A stretch of 64,000 nucleotides of DNA. Origin: DATHTS01 sp965219305. Lineage in GTDB: Bacteria > Acidobacteriota > Blastocatellia > Pyrinomonadales > Pyrinomonadaceae. Shown one piece after another: positions 33,251 through 42,486 of this stretch (positions are counted from its first letter, which is position 1; every line of letters starts with the position of its first letter). The stretch is from assembly GCA_965219305.1 (NCBI GenBank), contig OZ244725.1, positions 4,773,233 to 4,837,232 of the forward strand, given 5' to 3'. Position numbers and translations under genes: made by a program. The notes under the pieces were generated by a model. It had not been told where the DNA came from, made no database searches, and worked only from the letters and a program-made list of their open reading frames with translations.

Positions 33251-35895
33251 AGATCGCCGTCTGCGCCGAAAGTAACGCCCGTGAAACCGCTGGCGGAGCG
33301 TTGAATATACCACGCGCCGTTTGATGGACGAAAGACGGAAATATCAGATTTGCCGTCGCCGTCGAAATCAAACAATACTGAGTTTTTGCCGGATTTATTT
33401 TGCAATTCAAATGCGCCGATGTCGGGTAGAACAGAACCGTTTCCGTCGCCGTCTCGCGGGCGCGAAAAACCGCGTTGATCGGTCAGCGGGAAATCGTTCG
33501 GATTGCCTTTGTCAATTGCCGGACTGGTTGGAAGTAAAGCGATTGTTTCGGTTTGACCGCCGTTATTTTGTAAGCCTTTTGAGTTAAATTGAGGATCAAC
33601 ACCGAAAATATTTCCGGTTTCAATTCCAGTAATGGTGGCATTAGTTGTGTGTAAAATTAAGTTATAACCTTGTGAATTCATTGCTCCCCACACATCGCCG
33701 GAAGTGTTTTTTGCAATTATTGAATTTTTAGAATTTATTGTTTGACCATTGGTTTGAATTCCGATGCCGTAGTTTTGTGCAATCGTCGAATTGGAAATAT
33801 TCATTGTTGCGCCACTGCTCATCCAGATTCCGCCGCCCGCTTTGTTTTCAGCGATTGTGACATTATCCAGATTTATATTCGAAGCCCAAGAAGCGCATAT
33901 TCCGCCGCCTTCGGCTGAGAGCAGGCTCTTGTTTCTGCTTATAGTAGAATTTTTAACATTTAAAATGCTGTTCCTAACTTCGATACCTACACCACAATTT
34001 CCGTTTTGACCGCCTAAAAGTTCATTATCGGAAATTGTCGAATTATTGATGTTAACATCACTTTTATTAATTCTGATTCCGCTGCCTGTCTGTGATGCTT
34101 TATTGTATCTGACAATTGAATTGTTGATATTCATTTTGCTCGCAAGCACGTGTCTCTGCGAATATATTCCGGTGGAATAAAACCCGCTGGTGGGAATTCT
34201 GTCGCTCGCACTATTATATTCAACGACTGAATCGTTCAAGGTAAGATTTCCCAAGTTGTAAATTCCGATAATTCCTTCTGAAATCGTTGCGTTATTCAGC
34301 ACGGCAATAGCGTCGTATGCGTCGAGAGTTATCACATTATTTTGTTTTTTTGTCGTGATTTTGAGTAAATCCGCGCCGGGACCGTTGATTGTCAAATTAC
34401 TGCCGGAAGCGATTTTTATTCCCCAATTTTGCAGAGTGATCGTTTTCGGCGAATTGAAAACCGCCGGATCGAAATTTATCGTGTCATCGCCGTAAGTCGC
34501 GTTTGCAGTTTCGACCGCGTTTCTTAAACTTCCTTCGCCGGAATCGTTTATATTCTTTACCGTAAAGGTCGAAGGTTCGGTAATTCTCGTCGTCTCATAC
34601 GCGCCGATGTCGGGCAAAAACGAGCCGTTCGCGTCGCCGTCTTGCGGACGCGAAAATCCGCGCTGATCGGTATTCGGGAAGTTGTTCGGGTCGCCCGCAT
34701 CAATCGCCGGACTGTTTATTTTTAAGGCGAGTGTTGATGTTGCGCCGCCGAATTCGCCGGCGATGTAAGACAGTTGAGGAACTGTATCTAATATATTTCC
34801 GGTTGTTATTCCCGTTATAATCGCTTGAGAAGTGTTCTGAATCAAATTATATCCGAGCGAATCGAGCGTTCCCGCATAATCGGAAGGTGCGCTGTTTGAA
34901 CCGTCAAATGTATATGGATCGTTATTTATGTTTCCGGCAATAATTGTATTGTGTGCTGTAACACTTCCGCCGGATTCGTTGCTGATGCCGCCGCCTGCAA
35001 TATTTGAAATTTCTCTTGCGCCGTTATGAAAGATAGTGGAACTTTCCAAAGCCAAACTGCTAGAATTATAAATTGCACCGCCGCGTTCGTTTGCAGTGTT
35101 GGCATTAAATGTTGAATTAGTTACTTTGGCAATTCCGGTATTTAAAATTCCTCCGCCTTTGTAAAACGAAAAATTAAACAGAAAAGTGGAATTCTCAACC
35201 GTCAGATTTCCCGAATTTTTAATTCCGCTGCCGTTGTTATACAAAATTTCAGTATCTCGAACGATGATCGTGCCTTGATTGTTTTCGATAACACCGCCAT
35301 AAGTTTGATTATTCAAAAACGCCGAATTATTTATATTTACTGTTCCCGAATCATTATATATCGCCGCGCCGCCCGTCGCGTAAAGATTAGAGTAAATTTG
35401 GCAATTATTGACCTTAAGAACGGCGTTGTCATTTAAGATTGCTCCGCCAAATCCGCTTTTAACCGCACCGCCCGCACCGCCTTGAGATATGTATAAATCA
35501 CTCAAAGTAACGTCGGCTCCAGGCGCAATATAAAAGATTCGCTGCAGCGAAGGTTGATAATTATTAAACCCGCGCAGTTGCAAAAGATGCGATCCCGTCC
35601 CGTTTATTGACAATTTTCCGTTGTTGATAATCGTAAATTCAGTATTGGTTAAAATACTCTGAATGTTGCCGAACAAATTCGATGAGAAATTAATTTGATC
35701 GTCCGAACCGACTGCGTTTGCCGCGACAATCGCTTCGCGCAAACTGCAATCCGAATCACAAATTCCATCGTTCGTATCTTCGGTTTTCGTAACCGTAAAT
35801 GTTGCGCCGAATGCAGAATTAAACAAGAAGATGAGAAACAGAATCGGAAGGATATGTGAAATGAATCGTAAACTTAAATTGTTTTGTCTGATCAT
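32548..35895 (-). CDS. CSLREAI/beta-helix and FG-GAP repeat secreted protein
   Basis: A 1115-residue exported protein. A signal peptide (about 10-30) precedes the ATFTVTKTEDTNDGICDSDCSLREAI block, the CSLREAI domain of secreted beta-helix proteins. Residues 60-420 and 445-770 are two parallel beta-helix regions of Asn-rich turns (NNQIYSN, NNSAFLNN), each followed by a choice-of-anchor-Q-like ending (SPAIDAG/DKG..., GFSRPQDGD). From about 800 to the end are FG-GAP blades, DFDGDGK.D motifs. It is probably a cell-surface or secreted adhesion protein. The last ~235 residues are duplicated in the partial gene at 1-707. Poor ribosome site. Confidence 0.85.
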   Translation of the reverse strand: MIRQNNLSLRFISHILPILFLIFLFNSAFGATFTVTKTEDTNDGICDSDCSLREAIVAANAVGSDDQINFSSNLFGNIQSILTNTEFTIINNGKLSINGTGSHLLQLRGFNNYQPSLQRIFYIAPGADVTLSDLYISQGGAGGAVKSGFGGAILNDNAVLKVNNCQIYSNLYATGGAAIYNDSGTVNINNSAFLNNQTYGGVIENNQGTIIVRDTEILYNNGSGIKNSGNLTVENSTFLFNFSFYKGGGILNTGIAKVTNSTFNANTANERGGAIYNSSSLALESSTIFHNGAREISNIAGGGISNESGGSVTAHNTIIAGNINNDPYTFDGSNSAPSDYAGTLDSLGYNLIQNTSQAIITGITTGNILDTVPQLSYIAGEFGGATSTLALKINSPAIDAGDPNNFPNTDQRGFSRPQDGDANGSFLPDIGAYETTRITEPSTFTVKNINDSGEGSLRNAVETANATYGDDTINFDPAVFNSPKTITLQNWGIKIASGSNLTINGPGADLLKITTKKQNNVITLDAYDAIAVLNNATISEGIIGIYNLGNLTLNDSVVEYNSASDRIPTSGFYSTGIYSQRHVLASKMNINNSIVRYNKASQTGSGIRINKSDVNINNSTISDNELLGGQNGNCGVGIEVRNSILNVKNSTISRNKSLLSAEGGGICASWASNINLDNVTIAENKAGGGIWMSSGATMNISNSTIAQNYGIGIQTNGQTINSKNSIIAKNTSGDVWGAMNSQGYNLILHTTNATITGIETGNIFGVDPQFNSKGLQNNGGQTETIALLPTSPAIDKGNPNDFPLTDQRGFSRPRDGDGNGSVLPDIGAFELQNKSGKNSVLFDFDGDGKSDISVFRPSNGAWYIQRSASGFTGVTFGADGDLLAPADFDGDGKTDVSVFRPSDGGWYRVNSSTNTFYGATFGANGDLPRPADFDGDGKADISVFRPSNGSWYRLNSSNNSFYGVAFGANGDKPLIADFDGDGKSDIAVFRPSTGAFYSLDSTTGAFRGVAFGLGTDIPTLGDYDGDGKTDVAVFRPSDGGWYRVNSSTNSFYGLTFGANGDIPAAADYDGDGKTDVAVFRPSAGAWYRLNSTNGGFYGESFGAGTDKPVPAAFLQ

Positions 35896-36052
35896 ATATT
35901 GTTCAAGGAAAGTTAAGAGAAATTCTAAATAATCCTGAAGTTTCTAACTCGTAAAAACACCTCTATAATTATAGCTTTTTTAAACTATTTTTAACAAGGT
36001 TTTTTTTATTGAAAGTTGGTTTAAGTGGAATGGGCAGCAAGACTAATAGAAA

Positions 36053-37429
36053 TCAATAGATAGCTTCGACCGCTTTTTCGACTGCCGTTCTCGGATCAAT
36101 TACGCCCCAACCTTGGCGGTCAACTTCGTAATGAGGTAAGCGTTCGGCGGAATTTATCAGGATTTTTTTGATTTGCTGCGGTGTGAGATTTGGATTTGCT
36201 TCGAGCATCTGGGCGATGACGGATGAGACAATCGGCGCGGCGAATGATGTGCCGTCAACATATTTGTAATGTTCGGTAATGACGCTTTCGTAGCGGCGTT
36301 TTGTCGTGATGAGTTGGCGAATGGCGAATGTTGAATATTCGAGTGAGGCATCGAGTTCGTCGCTGATGCCGGGATTTTCCATTATTATATTGTAAAGTTC
36401 TTCGTCAGGTGCTTTATCGAGTTTTTCGAGCAGGGAAACCTGCATTGCCGTCGGCGTGTTCGGCAAAATCGGCGCGGGAACCCAAATTGACGGCGCGATG
36501 ACTTCCGGTTTTTGCAGACCGTCAATCGTCGGACCGTAGGAACTGCGATACATTCCGCGTTTGGCGCGGTTGATCGAATTGCCGTCGTCGAGTCCGCCGA
36601 TTGCCAGACAAGACGGCGCGGAGGCGGGCGGAATAACCGGATGTGTCGGAAGATGTCCCGAATTTCCGACGGCGCAGACGATTGTCAGACCGAGTTTGAC
36701 GCATTCTTCGACGGTTTGCGAAAGTTCGTCGTGCAAGTAGGAATTTTCAAAATCGCCGCCTGCCGATATATTCACGATACGGATGTCATAGCGCGTCCGG
36801 TTTTCCAAAACCCATTCGAGTCCATCTTGAATATTGCGGTCGGTGATTCTGCCGGAACGGGCGAGTTTTACTAAAACGACATTTGCTTCCGGCGCAATTC
36901 CGCGATAAAAACCGCCGGATAAAAAACCGTTTCCCGCCGCGACGACCGATGTCATCATTCCGTGCCAACTTGCGACATCGAGATCGTGAAGCGTCGTCGT
37001 ATCGCCTTCCGCCGATGCCAGATTCCGGTAAGCGATAATCCGCGAAACGGGATTTATCAAATCGGGATGCGGATAAAAACCTGAGTCGAGAAATGCAATC
37101 GTAACATTTTTGCCGGTGAAAAATTCGGTCGCATCAAGTCTGAGCGGTGTTGAAAGGACGTGCGAACCGTCTTTTCGCATTGCGGCTTGGGTGACGATCT
37201 TTTCCTGTGCGCGTTCAAAAAGCCGGACGCATCTTTTGCAGACGGCTTCGAAATCCCGCGTGTCAGGCGCGTTGGCGCGAATTAATCTTTCGAGCGAATC
37301 TTCAATCGCCAAAAGCGGCACGAATTCGTATTTCACTTCGCGCGAACAAACCGGACAAACCTGTTCGCCCGCCGCGATGTCGGCTGTCGTTTTTTGTCTT
37401 TGAAATAATATGGATTCTTGCGGAGTCAT
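36053..37429 (-). CDS. subtilisin-like serine protease with N-terminal zinc-ribbon-like motif
   Basis: A 458-residue protein without a signal peptide. The N-terminal ~70 residues carry CPVC (about 25-28) and CKRC (about 64-67), a likely zinc-binding pair. A subtilase (S8) domain follows from about residue 105: Asp in TIAFLDSGFYPH, His in ASWHGMMTSVVAA and Ser in DGTSFAAPIVSSVIAQML, plus the oxyanion Asn region VCAVGNSGH. It is therefore probably cytoplasmic, which is unusual for subtilases. No pro-domain is seen. It is divergent from the patatin gene, with 139 bases between. Confidence 0.87.
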   Translation of the reverse strand: MTPQESILFQRQKTTADIAAGEQVCPVCSREVKYEFVPLLAIEDSLERLIRANAPDTRDFEAVCKRCVRLFERAQEKIVTQAAMRKDGSHVLSTPLRLDATEFFTGKNVTIAFLDSGFYPHPDLINPVSRIIAYRNLASAEGDTTTLHDLDVASWHGMMTSVVAAGNGFLSGGFYRGIAPEANVVLVKLARSGRITDRNIQDGLEWVLENRTRYDIRIVNISAGGDFENSYLHDELSQTVEECVKLGLTIVCAVGNSGHLPTHPVIPPASAPSCLAIGGLDDGNSINRAKRGMYRSSYGPTIDGLQKPEVIAPSIWVPAPILPNTPTAMQVSLLEKLDKAPDEELYNIIMENPGISDELDASLEYSTFAIRQLITTKRRYESVITEHYKYVDGTSFAAPIVSSVIAQMLEANPNLTPQQIKKILINSAERLPHYEVDRQGWGVIDPRTAVEKAVEAIY

Positions 37430-37568
37430 CTTGCAGCGGTTTTCAGTTTTCCATAATCACAAGTTAAAATCAATTCCGGTTAAGCCGCGAAAAAAAGAAA
37501 TTTTACGAAAAGTGATGTTGTAAAAGTTATTCTGCATACTTTCGTATCAGTTCGCGGATCATAAAATT

Positions 37569-38366
37569 ATGAAACGTAAAAAAATCGGCATCGCATTATC
37601 CGGCGGCGCGGCGCGCGGATTTGCTCATCTCGGAGTTTTGAAAGTTTTAGTCGAGCATAATATTCCGATTGATTTTATCGCGGGATGTTCCGCCGGTTCG
37701 TTTGCGGGCGCGGCGTTTGCCGGCGGTCTGTCGGTTGACGAAATTATCGAAATGGGCAAAGAAATAAGTTGGTTTAAGATGAGCCGATTTTCGTTTTCTG
37801 CCAAAGGTTTGTTGTCAAATGAGCCAATCGCCGAACTTGTCAGAAATAAATTTCCCGTCACGAAATTCGAGGATTTGAAAATTCCGTTTGCCGCCAACGC
37901 GACGAATCTCGAAACGGGCGAAGAAAAAGTTTTCCGCGATTCGGGCGATCTCGGTTTTGCCGTCGCCGCAAGTTGTGCGATTCCCGGCGTGTTCGCGCCG
38001 CTTCAGGATGAAGACGGAAATATGTTCGTTGACGGCGGCGTGATTGCGCCCGTGCCGACCAAAGCCGTCAAAAAACTCGGCGCGGAAATTATAATTGCAG
38101 TTGACGTTCTCTCGTCCGGCGCAACATATTGGGGAACTCCGACGACGATGCTCGGCGTGTTTTTTCAATCTGCACTAATGCTTTTGCGGACGGCGGCAAA
38201 AAATCAACACTATCGCGCCGATGTCGTGATAATTCCTCAAATCGCGCATCTGCGACCTGACGAGATCGGTAAAATGGACGAATTTATCGAAGCCGGAGAA
38301 AAAGCCGCGCTTGAGAAAATTGACGAAATAAAAAAGTTGATTTCATACGAAAAAAGTGAAAATTAA
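37569..38366 (+). CDS. patatin-like phospholipase
   Basis: A 265-residue soluble lipase of the patatin (RssA/YchK) group. It has the oxyanion GGAARGFAHLGVL, the nucleophile GCSAGSFAG (Gly-x-Ser-x-Gly), and the catalytic Asp in VDGGVIAPVPT. A Ser/Asp dyad hydrolyses acyl chains from lipids. The short length and opening KIGIALSGGAARGFAHLGVL fit bacterial single-domain members. Followed after 42 bases by the GT39 gene on the same strand. Confidence 0.92.
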   Translation: MKRKKIGIALSGGAARGFAHLGVLKVLVEHNIPIDFIAGCSAGSFAGAAFAGGLSVDEIIEMGKEISWFKMSRFSFSAKGLLSNEPIAELVRNKFPVTKFEDLKIPFAANATNLETGEEKVFRDSGDLGFAVAASCAIPGVFAPLQDEDGNMFVDGGVIAPVPTKAVKKLGAEIIIAVDVLSSGATYWGTPTTMLGVFFQSALMLLRTAAKNQHYRADVVIIPQIAHLRPDEIGKMDEFIEAGEKAALEKIDEIKKLISYEKSEN

Positions 38367-38408
38367 TTTTTCCACGAACTTTTAAAATTCAAACGGCGTT
38401 CAATAAAT

Positions 38409-40001
38409 ATGATCGAAACGAAAAACAATAAATGGCTTTCACCGCTCGCCATCGGCGCATACTTCGCAGTTTTCAAACTTCTCCTGCATTTTGTTTTTAA
38501 TTCGAATTACGGTTTTTTCCGCGACGAACTTTATTTCATCGCGTGCGGCGAACATCTCGCGTTCGGTTATCCCGATCACGCGCCGCTCGCGCCTTTTCTC
38601 GCAAAAATTACGCGCACTTTATTCGGTGATTCGCTTTTCGCACTTAGATTATTTCCGGCACTCGCGGGCGCGTTCAAAGTTTTTCTGACGGCGGTTTTAG
38701 TTAAGGAATTCGGCGGAAAAAGATTTGCGGCGTTTCTCGCGTGTCTTTGCGTTTTATGTGCGCCGATTTACTTGGCGATTGACGATCTGTTTTCGATGAA
38801 TCCGTTTGAATCTGTCTTTTGGATGCTCTGCGTTTACTTCGCCGTCAAAGCGTTAAAAGGAAAAGCGTCTGATGAATCAACGGAAATCCAAAATCCAAAA
38901 TCTAAAATCCAAAATCCCTCAATTAATTGGATTCCGTTCGGCATTTTCGCCGGACTCGGTTTGATGAACAAACATTCGATGATTTTTTTCGGACTTTCTT
39001 TGGTTGTCGGATTGCTTTTGACGAAGGACAGAAAGGTTTTTCTCGACAAATATTTCTGGCTCGGCGGCGTGATCGCGTTTTTGATTTTTCTGCCGAATAT
39101 CATCTGGCAATTTCAAAACGATTTCGCCACGCTCGAACTTCTGCAAAACGTCCAAAAAACGGGCAAAAACGTTGTGATGTCGCCGCTGCAGTTTTTCGTT
39201 TCGCAGATTTTGGGAATGTTTCCGACCGCGTTTCCGGTATGGCTTGCCGGAATCTGGTTTTTTCTCGCGGATAAAAACGGCAAAAGATTTCGTTTTCTCG
39301 GAATTTGCTATCTCGTTCTGCTCGCGCTGATGATTTATTTAAAAGCGAAAGATTATTATCTCGCGCCGGTTTATCCGATGCTGTTTGCGGCGGGCGCGGT
39401 TTGGCTTGAGCAACTAATCGAACGCGTTCGCGCTCTGCGATTTATAAAATACGCGCCTCCGGTTTTAATTTTCTTTCCGGCGATATTGGTCGCACCAACC
39501 TTGATGCCGATTTTGCCGATTGAAACGCTCGTTCGGTATCAGGAAACAATCGGGATCAAACCGCCGAAATCCGAAGTCGGACACGACAGCCAATTGCAGC
39601 AGATTTTCAGCGAACAACTCGGCTGGCAGGAAATGGTCGCGCAGGTTGCAGATGTTTACAATAATCTGCCGCCCGAAGACCGCGCCAAAGCCGGAATCTT
39701 TGCCGGAAATTACGGCGAAGCGGGCGCGATTGATTTTTACGGCGAAAAATATGGTTTGCCGAAAGCGATCAGCCCGCACCAGAGTTATTTCCTCTGGGGA
39801 CCACGTGATTACACGGGCGAAGTTTTGATTTTGCTCGGCGCGTCAAAAAAAACGGCGGAAGAAAAATGCAATTCGGTCGAAGAAAAAACCGAAGTCAATT
39901 TCGCCTATTCCGAAAGCTACGAGCAATATCACATTCTTATTTGCCGCGATACGAAAAAGCCTCTGCCGGAAATTTGGCAGAGTTTGAAATTTTGGAATTA
40001 A
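38409..40001 (+). CDS. GT39-type glycosyltransferase, membrane
   Basis: A 530-residue membrane protein with about ten spans. Family clues: an acidic first loop with FFRDELYFIACGEHLAFGYPDHAPLAPFLAKITR (the Asp/Glu pair of ArnT/PMT-type enzymes is present), then LFALRLFPALAGAFKVFLT. It likely transfers a sugar from a lipid-linked donor at the outer face of the membrane; the acceptor is unknown. Residues about 157-172 (STEIQNPKSKIQNPSIN) are encoded by a heptamer repeat inserted in a loop. The last ~150 residues are a soluble extracytoplasmic domain. Confidence 0.83.
   Translation: MIETKNNKWLSPLAIGAYFAVFKLLLHFVFNSNYGFFRDELYFIACGEHLAFGYPDHAPLAPFLAKITRTLFGDSLFALRLFPALAGAFKVFLTAVLVKEFGGKRFAAFLACLCVLCAPIYLAIDDLFSMNPFESVFWMLCVYFAVKALKGKASDESTEIQNPKSKIQNPSINWIPFGIFAGLGLMNKHSMIFFGLSLVVGLLLTKDRKVFLDKYFWLGGVIAFLIFLPNIIWQFQNDFATLELLQNVQKTGKNVVMSPLQFFVSQILGMFPTAFPVWLAGIWFFLADKNGKRFRFLGICYLVLLALMIYLKAKDYYLAPVYPMLFAAGAVWLEQLIERVRALRFIKYAPPVLIFFPAILVAPTLMPILPIETLVRYQETIGIKPPKSEVGHDSQLQQIFSEQLGWQEMVAQVADVYNNLPPEDRAKAGIFAGNYGEAGAIDFYGEKYGLPKAISPHQSYFLWGPRDYTGEVLILLGASKKTAEEKCNSVEEKTEVNFAYSESYEQYHILICRDTKKPLPEIWQSLKFWN
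38886..38913. repeat. heptamer repeat inside the GT39 gene (ATCCAAA type)
   Basis: Four contiguous units, three ATCCAAA and one ATCTAAA, keep the reading frame and encode IQNPKSKIQNP in a non-membrane loop. The same unit is in the rpmA leader (1471-1498) on the other strand. Confidence 0.85.
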
Positions 40002-40083
40002 CAAAAGTTAGCCACGAACAAACACGAAATTTCACGAAAAATTATCTGTGTAATTTGAGTTGTCATTTGGTAATAATTTAAGA

Positions 40084-40178
40084 AATATTGCCCGCGAAAT
40101 ACGCTAAAATGCGCGAAATAAATTTTTATTTAAATTCTTTTTTTTGCGCTTTTTCGCGCCCTTTCGCGGGCAAATAAT
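40084..40178. repeat. ~94-bp palindromic interspersed repeat, copy 1
   Basis: The ends are inverted complements (ATTGCCCGCGAAATACGC and GGGCAAAT), with an AT-rich centre (AAATAAATTTTTATTTAAATTC). A second copy at 43236-43328 has the same ends and centre with scattered changes. Just upstream (40008-40050) is a different short repeat-like stretch, TTAGCCACGAACAAACACG. No gene is in the 250-base spacer. Confidence 0.85.
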
Positions 40179-40239
40179 TGTTTTTGATTATCGTCAATTA
40201 GAGTTTTCCATTTGACAAACTTTAACTGTATCTAATAAA

Positions 40240-40251
40240 GTAACAATTGTT
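40240..40251. promoter_or_regulatory. probable Rrf2 operator at the regulator start
   Basis: The site contains the palindrome AACAATTGTT one base ahead of the Rrf2-gene ATG. GTAACAATT here recurs (inverted) in the operator at 40687-40711. A TTGACA-like -35 box is at 40212-40217. Operator function is inferred from the repetition. Confidence 0.5.
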
Positions 40252-40671
40252 ATGGCGACGAACACACAATTTTCAATCGCGGTTCATTTGATGCTCGCTC
40301 TCGGTCTCAATTGCGGGAAAGAGATCACATCGGCGCAGATGGCGCAGAGTGTGAATACGTCTCCGAGTTTTATCAGGAGAATTTTGTCGAAATTATCTAA
40401 AGCAAATCTCGTCACGACAACGACCGGAAAATCGGGTTTTACGACTTTGGCGAAACGTGCGGACGAAATATCGCTTTTGGAAATTTATAAAGCGGTTGAT
40501 GCGCCGAAAACTTTTGCGATTCATGATTATCCGTCGCAAGGATTTTGCGAAGTGAGCTGCAATATCGGTTCGGTGATGCAGAAAGTTTTGAATAAAGCGC
40601 AGAATTCTTTTGAGGCGACTTTGAATGAGACGAGTCTCGCGGAAGTGATCGCGGACATTAGGAAAAATTGA
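40252..40671 (+). CDS. Rrf2-family transcriptional regulator
   Basis: A 139-residue winged-helix regulator: FSIAVHLMLALGL, SAQMAQSVNTSPSFIRRILSKLSKANLVTTTTGKSGF and a dimerisation helix near residue 120. Two cysteines in GFCEVSCNIGSVMQK fit the FeS- or redox-sensing pattern of Rrf2 proteins, though the group also includes thiol or electrophile sensors such as YwnA/HypR types. It probably represses itself and the SDR cassette ahead, since matching inverted repeats lie before both. It begins 74 bases after a palindromic repeat. Confidence 0.9.
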   Translation: MATNTQFSIAVHLMLALGLNCGKEITSAQMAQSVNTSPSFIRRILSKLSKANLVTTTTGKSGFTTLAKRADEISLLEIYKAVDAPKTFAIHDYPSQGFCEVSCNIGSVMQKVLNKAQNSFEATLNETSLAEVIADIRKN

Positions 40672-40686
40672 AATTTTTTTGACTGT

Positions 40687-40711
40687 AATTGTTACTTTCA
40701 TAGTCACAATT
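40687..40711. promoter_or_regulatory. probable Rrf2 operator before the SDR genes
   Basis: An inverted repeat, AATTGTTAC - 7 bases - GTCACAATT, with one mismatch, lies between the regulator and the first SDR gene (start 40749). The AATTGTTAC half matches the site at the regulator's own start. Confidence 0.5.
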
Positions 40712-40748
40712 AACATCGAATTAACAAACAAAAAAGGAAATAATTATT

Positions 40749-41498
40749 ATGAGCAAATTAGAAGGAAAAACAGCCGTCGTGACAGGCGGCACAACGGGAA
40801 TCGGTTTGGCGACGGCGAAACGTCTGGCAGACGACGGCGCGTTCGTTTTTATTACGGGACGCAGACAGGAAACGCTCGACGCGGCGGTCGCGGAAATCGG
40901 CGAAAACGCGTTCGGCGTGCAGGGCGACGTTTCAAATCTCGCGGATTTAGATCGTCTTTACGAAACGATCAAAGAGAAAAAAGGCAGCATTGACATCTTT
41001 TTTGCAAACGCGGGCGGCGGCGAATTTGCGAAACTCGGCGACATTTCGGAAAAGCATTTCGACACGATTTTCGGCAACAACGTCAAAGGATTGCTTTTTT
41101 CGGTGCAAAAATCTTTACCGCTTTTTAACGACGGCGGTTCGATTATTTTGAATGCTTCGACGGCGGCTTCGTCGGGAATGGAAAATTTCAGCGTTTATAG
41201 TGCGTCGAAAGCCGCTGTCCGTTCGTTTGCGCGAAGCTGGATGATGGACTTGAAAGACAGAAAAATTCGCGTCAACGCCGTCAGTCCGGGACCGATTCAA
41301 ACTCCGGCGATTGACGGTTTGGCGGAAACGGAAGAACAGGCGAAACAGTTCAAAGACCAGATAGTTTCGCTGATTCCGTTGGGCAGAATCGGACAGCCCG
41401 AAGAAGTCGCGTCGGCGGTTTCGTTTCTCGCGTCGAGCGACAGCAGTTTCGTCAACGGCAGCGAATTATTCACCGACGGCGGAATGAGACAGTATTGA
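40749..41498 (+). CDS. short-chain dehydrogenase/reductase
   Basis: A 249-residue classical SDR: cofactor motif TGGTTGIG (12-19), FANAGGG, Ser in LNASTAA, and catalytic YSASK (about 152-156), ending with the typical FVNGSELFTDGG. It uses NAD(P)H on an unknown carbonyl or alcohol. The first of three adjacent SDRs behind the Rrf2 gene. Good AAGGA site (AAAAAGGAAATAATTATT before the ATG). It probably belongs to a redox- or electrophile-responsive unit. Confidence 0.93.
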   Translation: MSKLEGKTAVVTGGTTGIGLATAKRLADDGAFVFITGRRQETLDAAVAEIGENAFGVQGDVSNLADLDRLYETIKEKKGSIDIFFANAGGGEFAKLGDISEKHFDTIFGNNVKGLLFSVQKSLPLFNDGGSIILNASTAASSGMENFSVYSASKAAVRSFARSWMMDLKDRKIRVNAVSPGPIQTPAIDGLAETEEQAKQFKDQIVSLIPLGRIGQPEEVASAVSFLASSDSSFVNGSELFTDGGMRQY

Positions 41499-41532
41499 TT
41501 TTTGGAAAATATAAACAGAGAGGAAAAATAAA

Positions 41533-42378
41533 ATGAGTGAAAATAAAGTTTGGTTTATTACAGGCGCGTCGAGCGGTTTCGGACGCAATTTGACGGAAGA
41601 AGTTTTGGCAAACGGCGGCAAAGTCGTGGCGACAGCAAGAAAGCCGGAAGTTTTGCAGGATTTAATCGAAAAATATCCTGAAACGGCGCGTGCCGTGAAA
41701 TTAGATGTCACGAATTTGGACGACGTGAAAAATTCGGTGGCGGAAGCGGTCAAAGAGTTCGGACGCATTGACATTTTGGTCAACAACGCCGGTTACGGAC
41801 TTGTCGGCGCGGTCGAAGAGACGAGCGAGGAACAAGCCCGACATCAATTCGACACGAATTTTTTCGGCGTTTTCAATCTGGTGCGCGAAGTTTTGCCAAT
41901 TTTGCGTGAGCAAAAAAGCGGTTATATCGTGAATTTCAGTTCGCTGACCGGCATTTCGGGTTATCCTTCGTTCGGACTTTATTCGGCGAGCAAATTCGCA
42001 CTCGAAGGCTTGTCCGAAGCGTTGGCGGTCGAACTCGCGCCGTTTGGAGTAAAAACGATGGTCGTCGAGCCGGGACCTTTTTCCACGAACGCGCTTGAAA
42101 ACACGGTGTTAGCCGAAAATCCGATAGCGCAGGTTTATCCTTCGGTCGAGCAGTTGACCGAAACTTTCGATGATTTCAGAAATGCTTCGGGCGACCCGAG
42201 AAAAGCCGTGCGCGTCATCATCGAAGCCGTCGAATCGGACAATCCGCCGTTTCGTCTGCCGTTAGGTTCGTTCGCGTATGATGGAATCGAAGCGAAACTT
42301 GAAAGTGTAAAACAGGACGTTTCAGTCTGGCGCGAACGCGCAATTCAAACGAATTTCGATGTCGCGGCAGGTGCTTGA
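41533..42378 (+). CDS. short-chain dehydrogenase/reductase
   Basis: A 281-residue SDR with TGASSGFG (9-16), VNNAGYG, NFSSLTG and YSASKFALEG, plus a longer C-terminus (DPRKAVRVIIEAVESDNPPFRLPLG) usual in the oxidoreductase group near retinol- or 3-oxoacyl-type reductases. It follows the previous SDR after 34 bases and has an AGAGAGGAAA ribosome site. Confidence 0.93.
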   Translation: MSENKVWFITGASSGFGRNLTEEVLANGGKVVATARKPEVLQDLIEKYPETARAVKLDVTNLDDVKNSVAEAVKEFGRIDILVNNAGYGLVGAVEETSEEQARHQFDTNFFGVFNLVREVLPILREQKSGYIVNFSSLTGISGYPSFGLYSASKFALEGLSEALAVELAPFGVKTMVVEPGPFSTNALENTVLAENPIAQVYPSVEQLTETFDDFRNASGDPRKAVRVIIEAVESDNPPFRLPLGSFAYDGIEAKLESVKQDVSVWRERAIQTNFDVAAGA

Positions 42379-42486
42379 AAAAGTTATTAATTGACATAAT
42401 GAAACACGGACGGACGCAAATTATTTTTTACTGCGTCTATCCGCTAAACCAAAGAAAATTTTTAAATAAATTACGAGGAAAATAAA

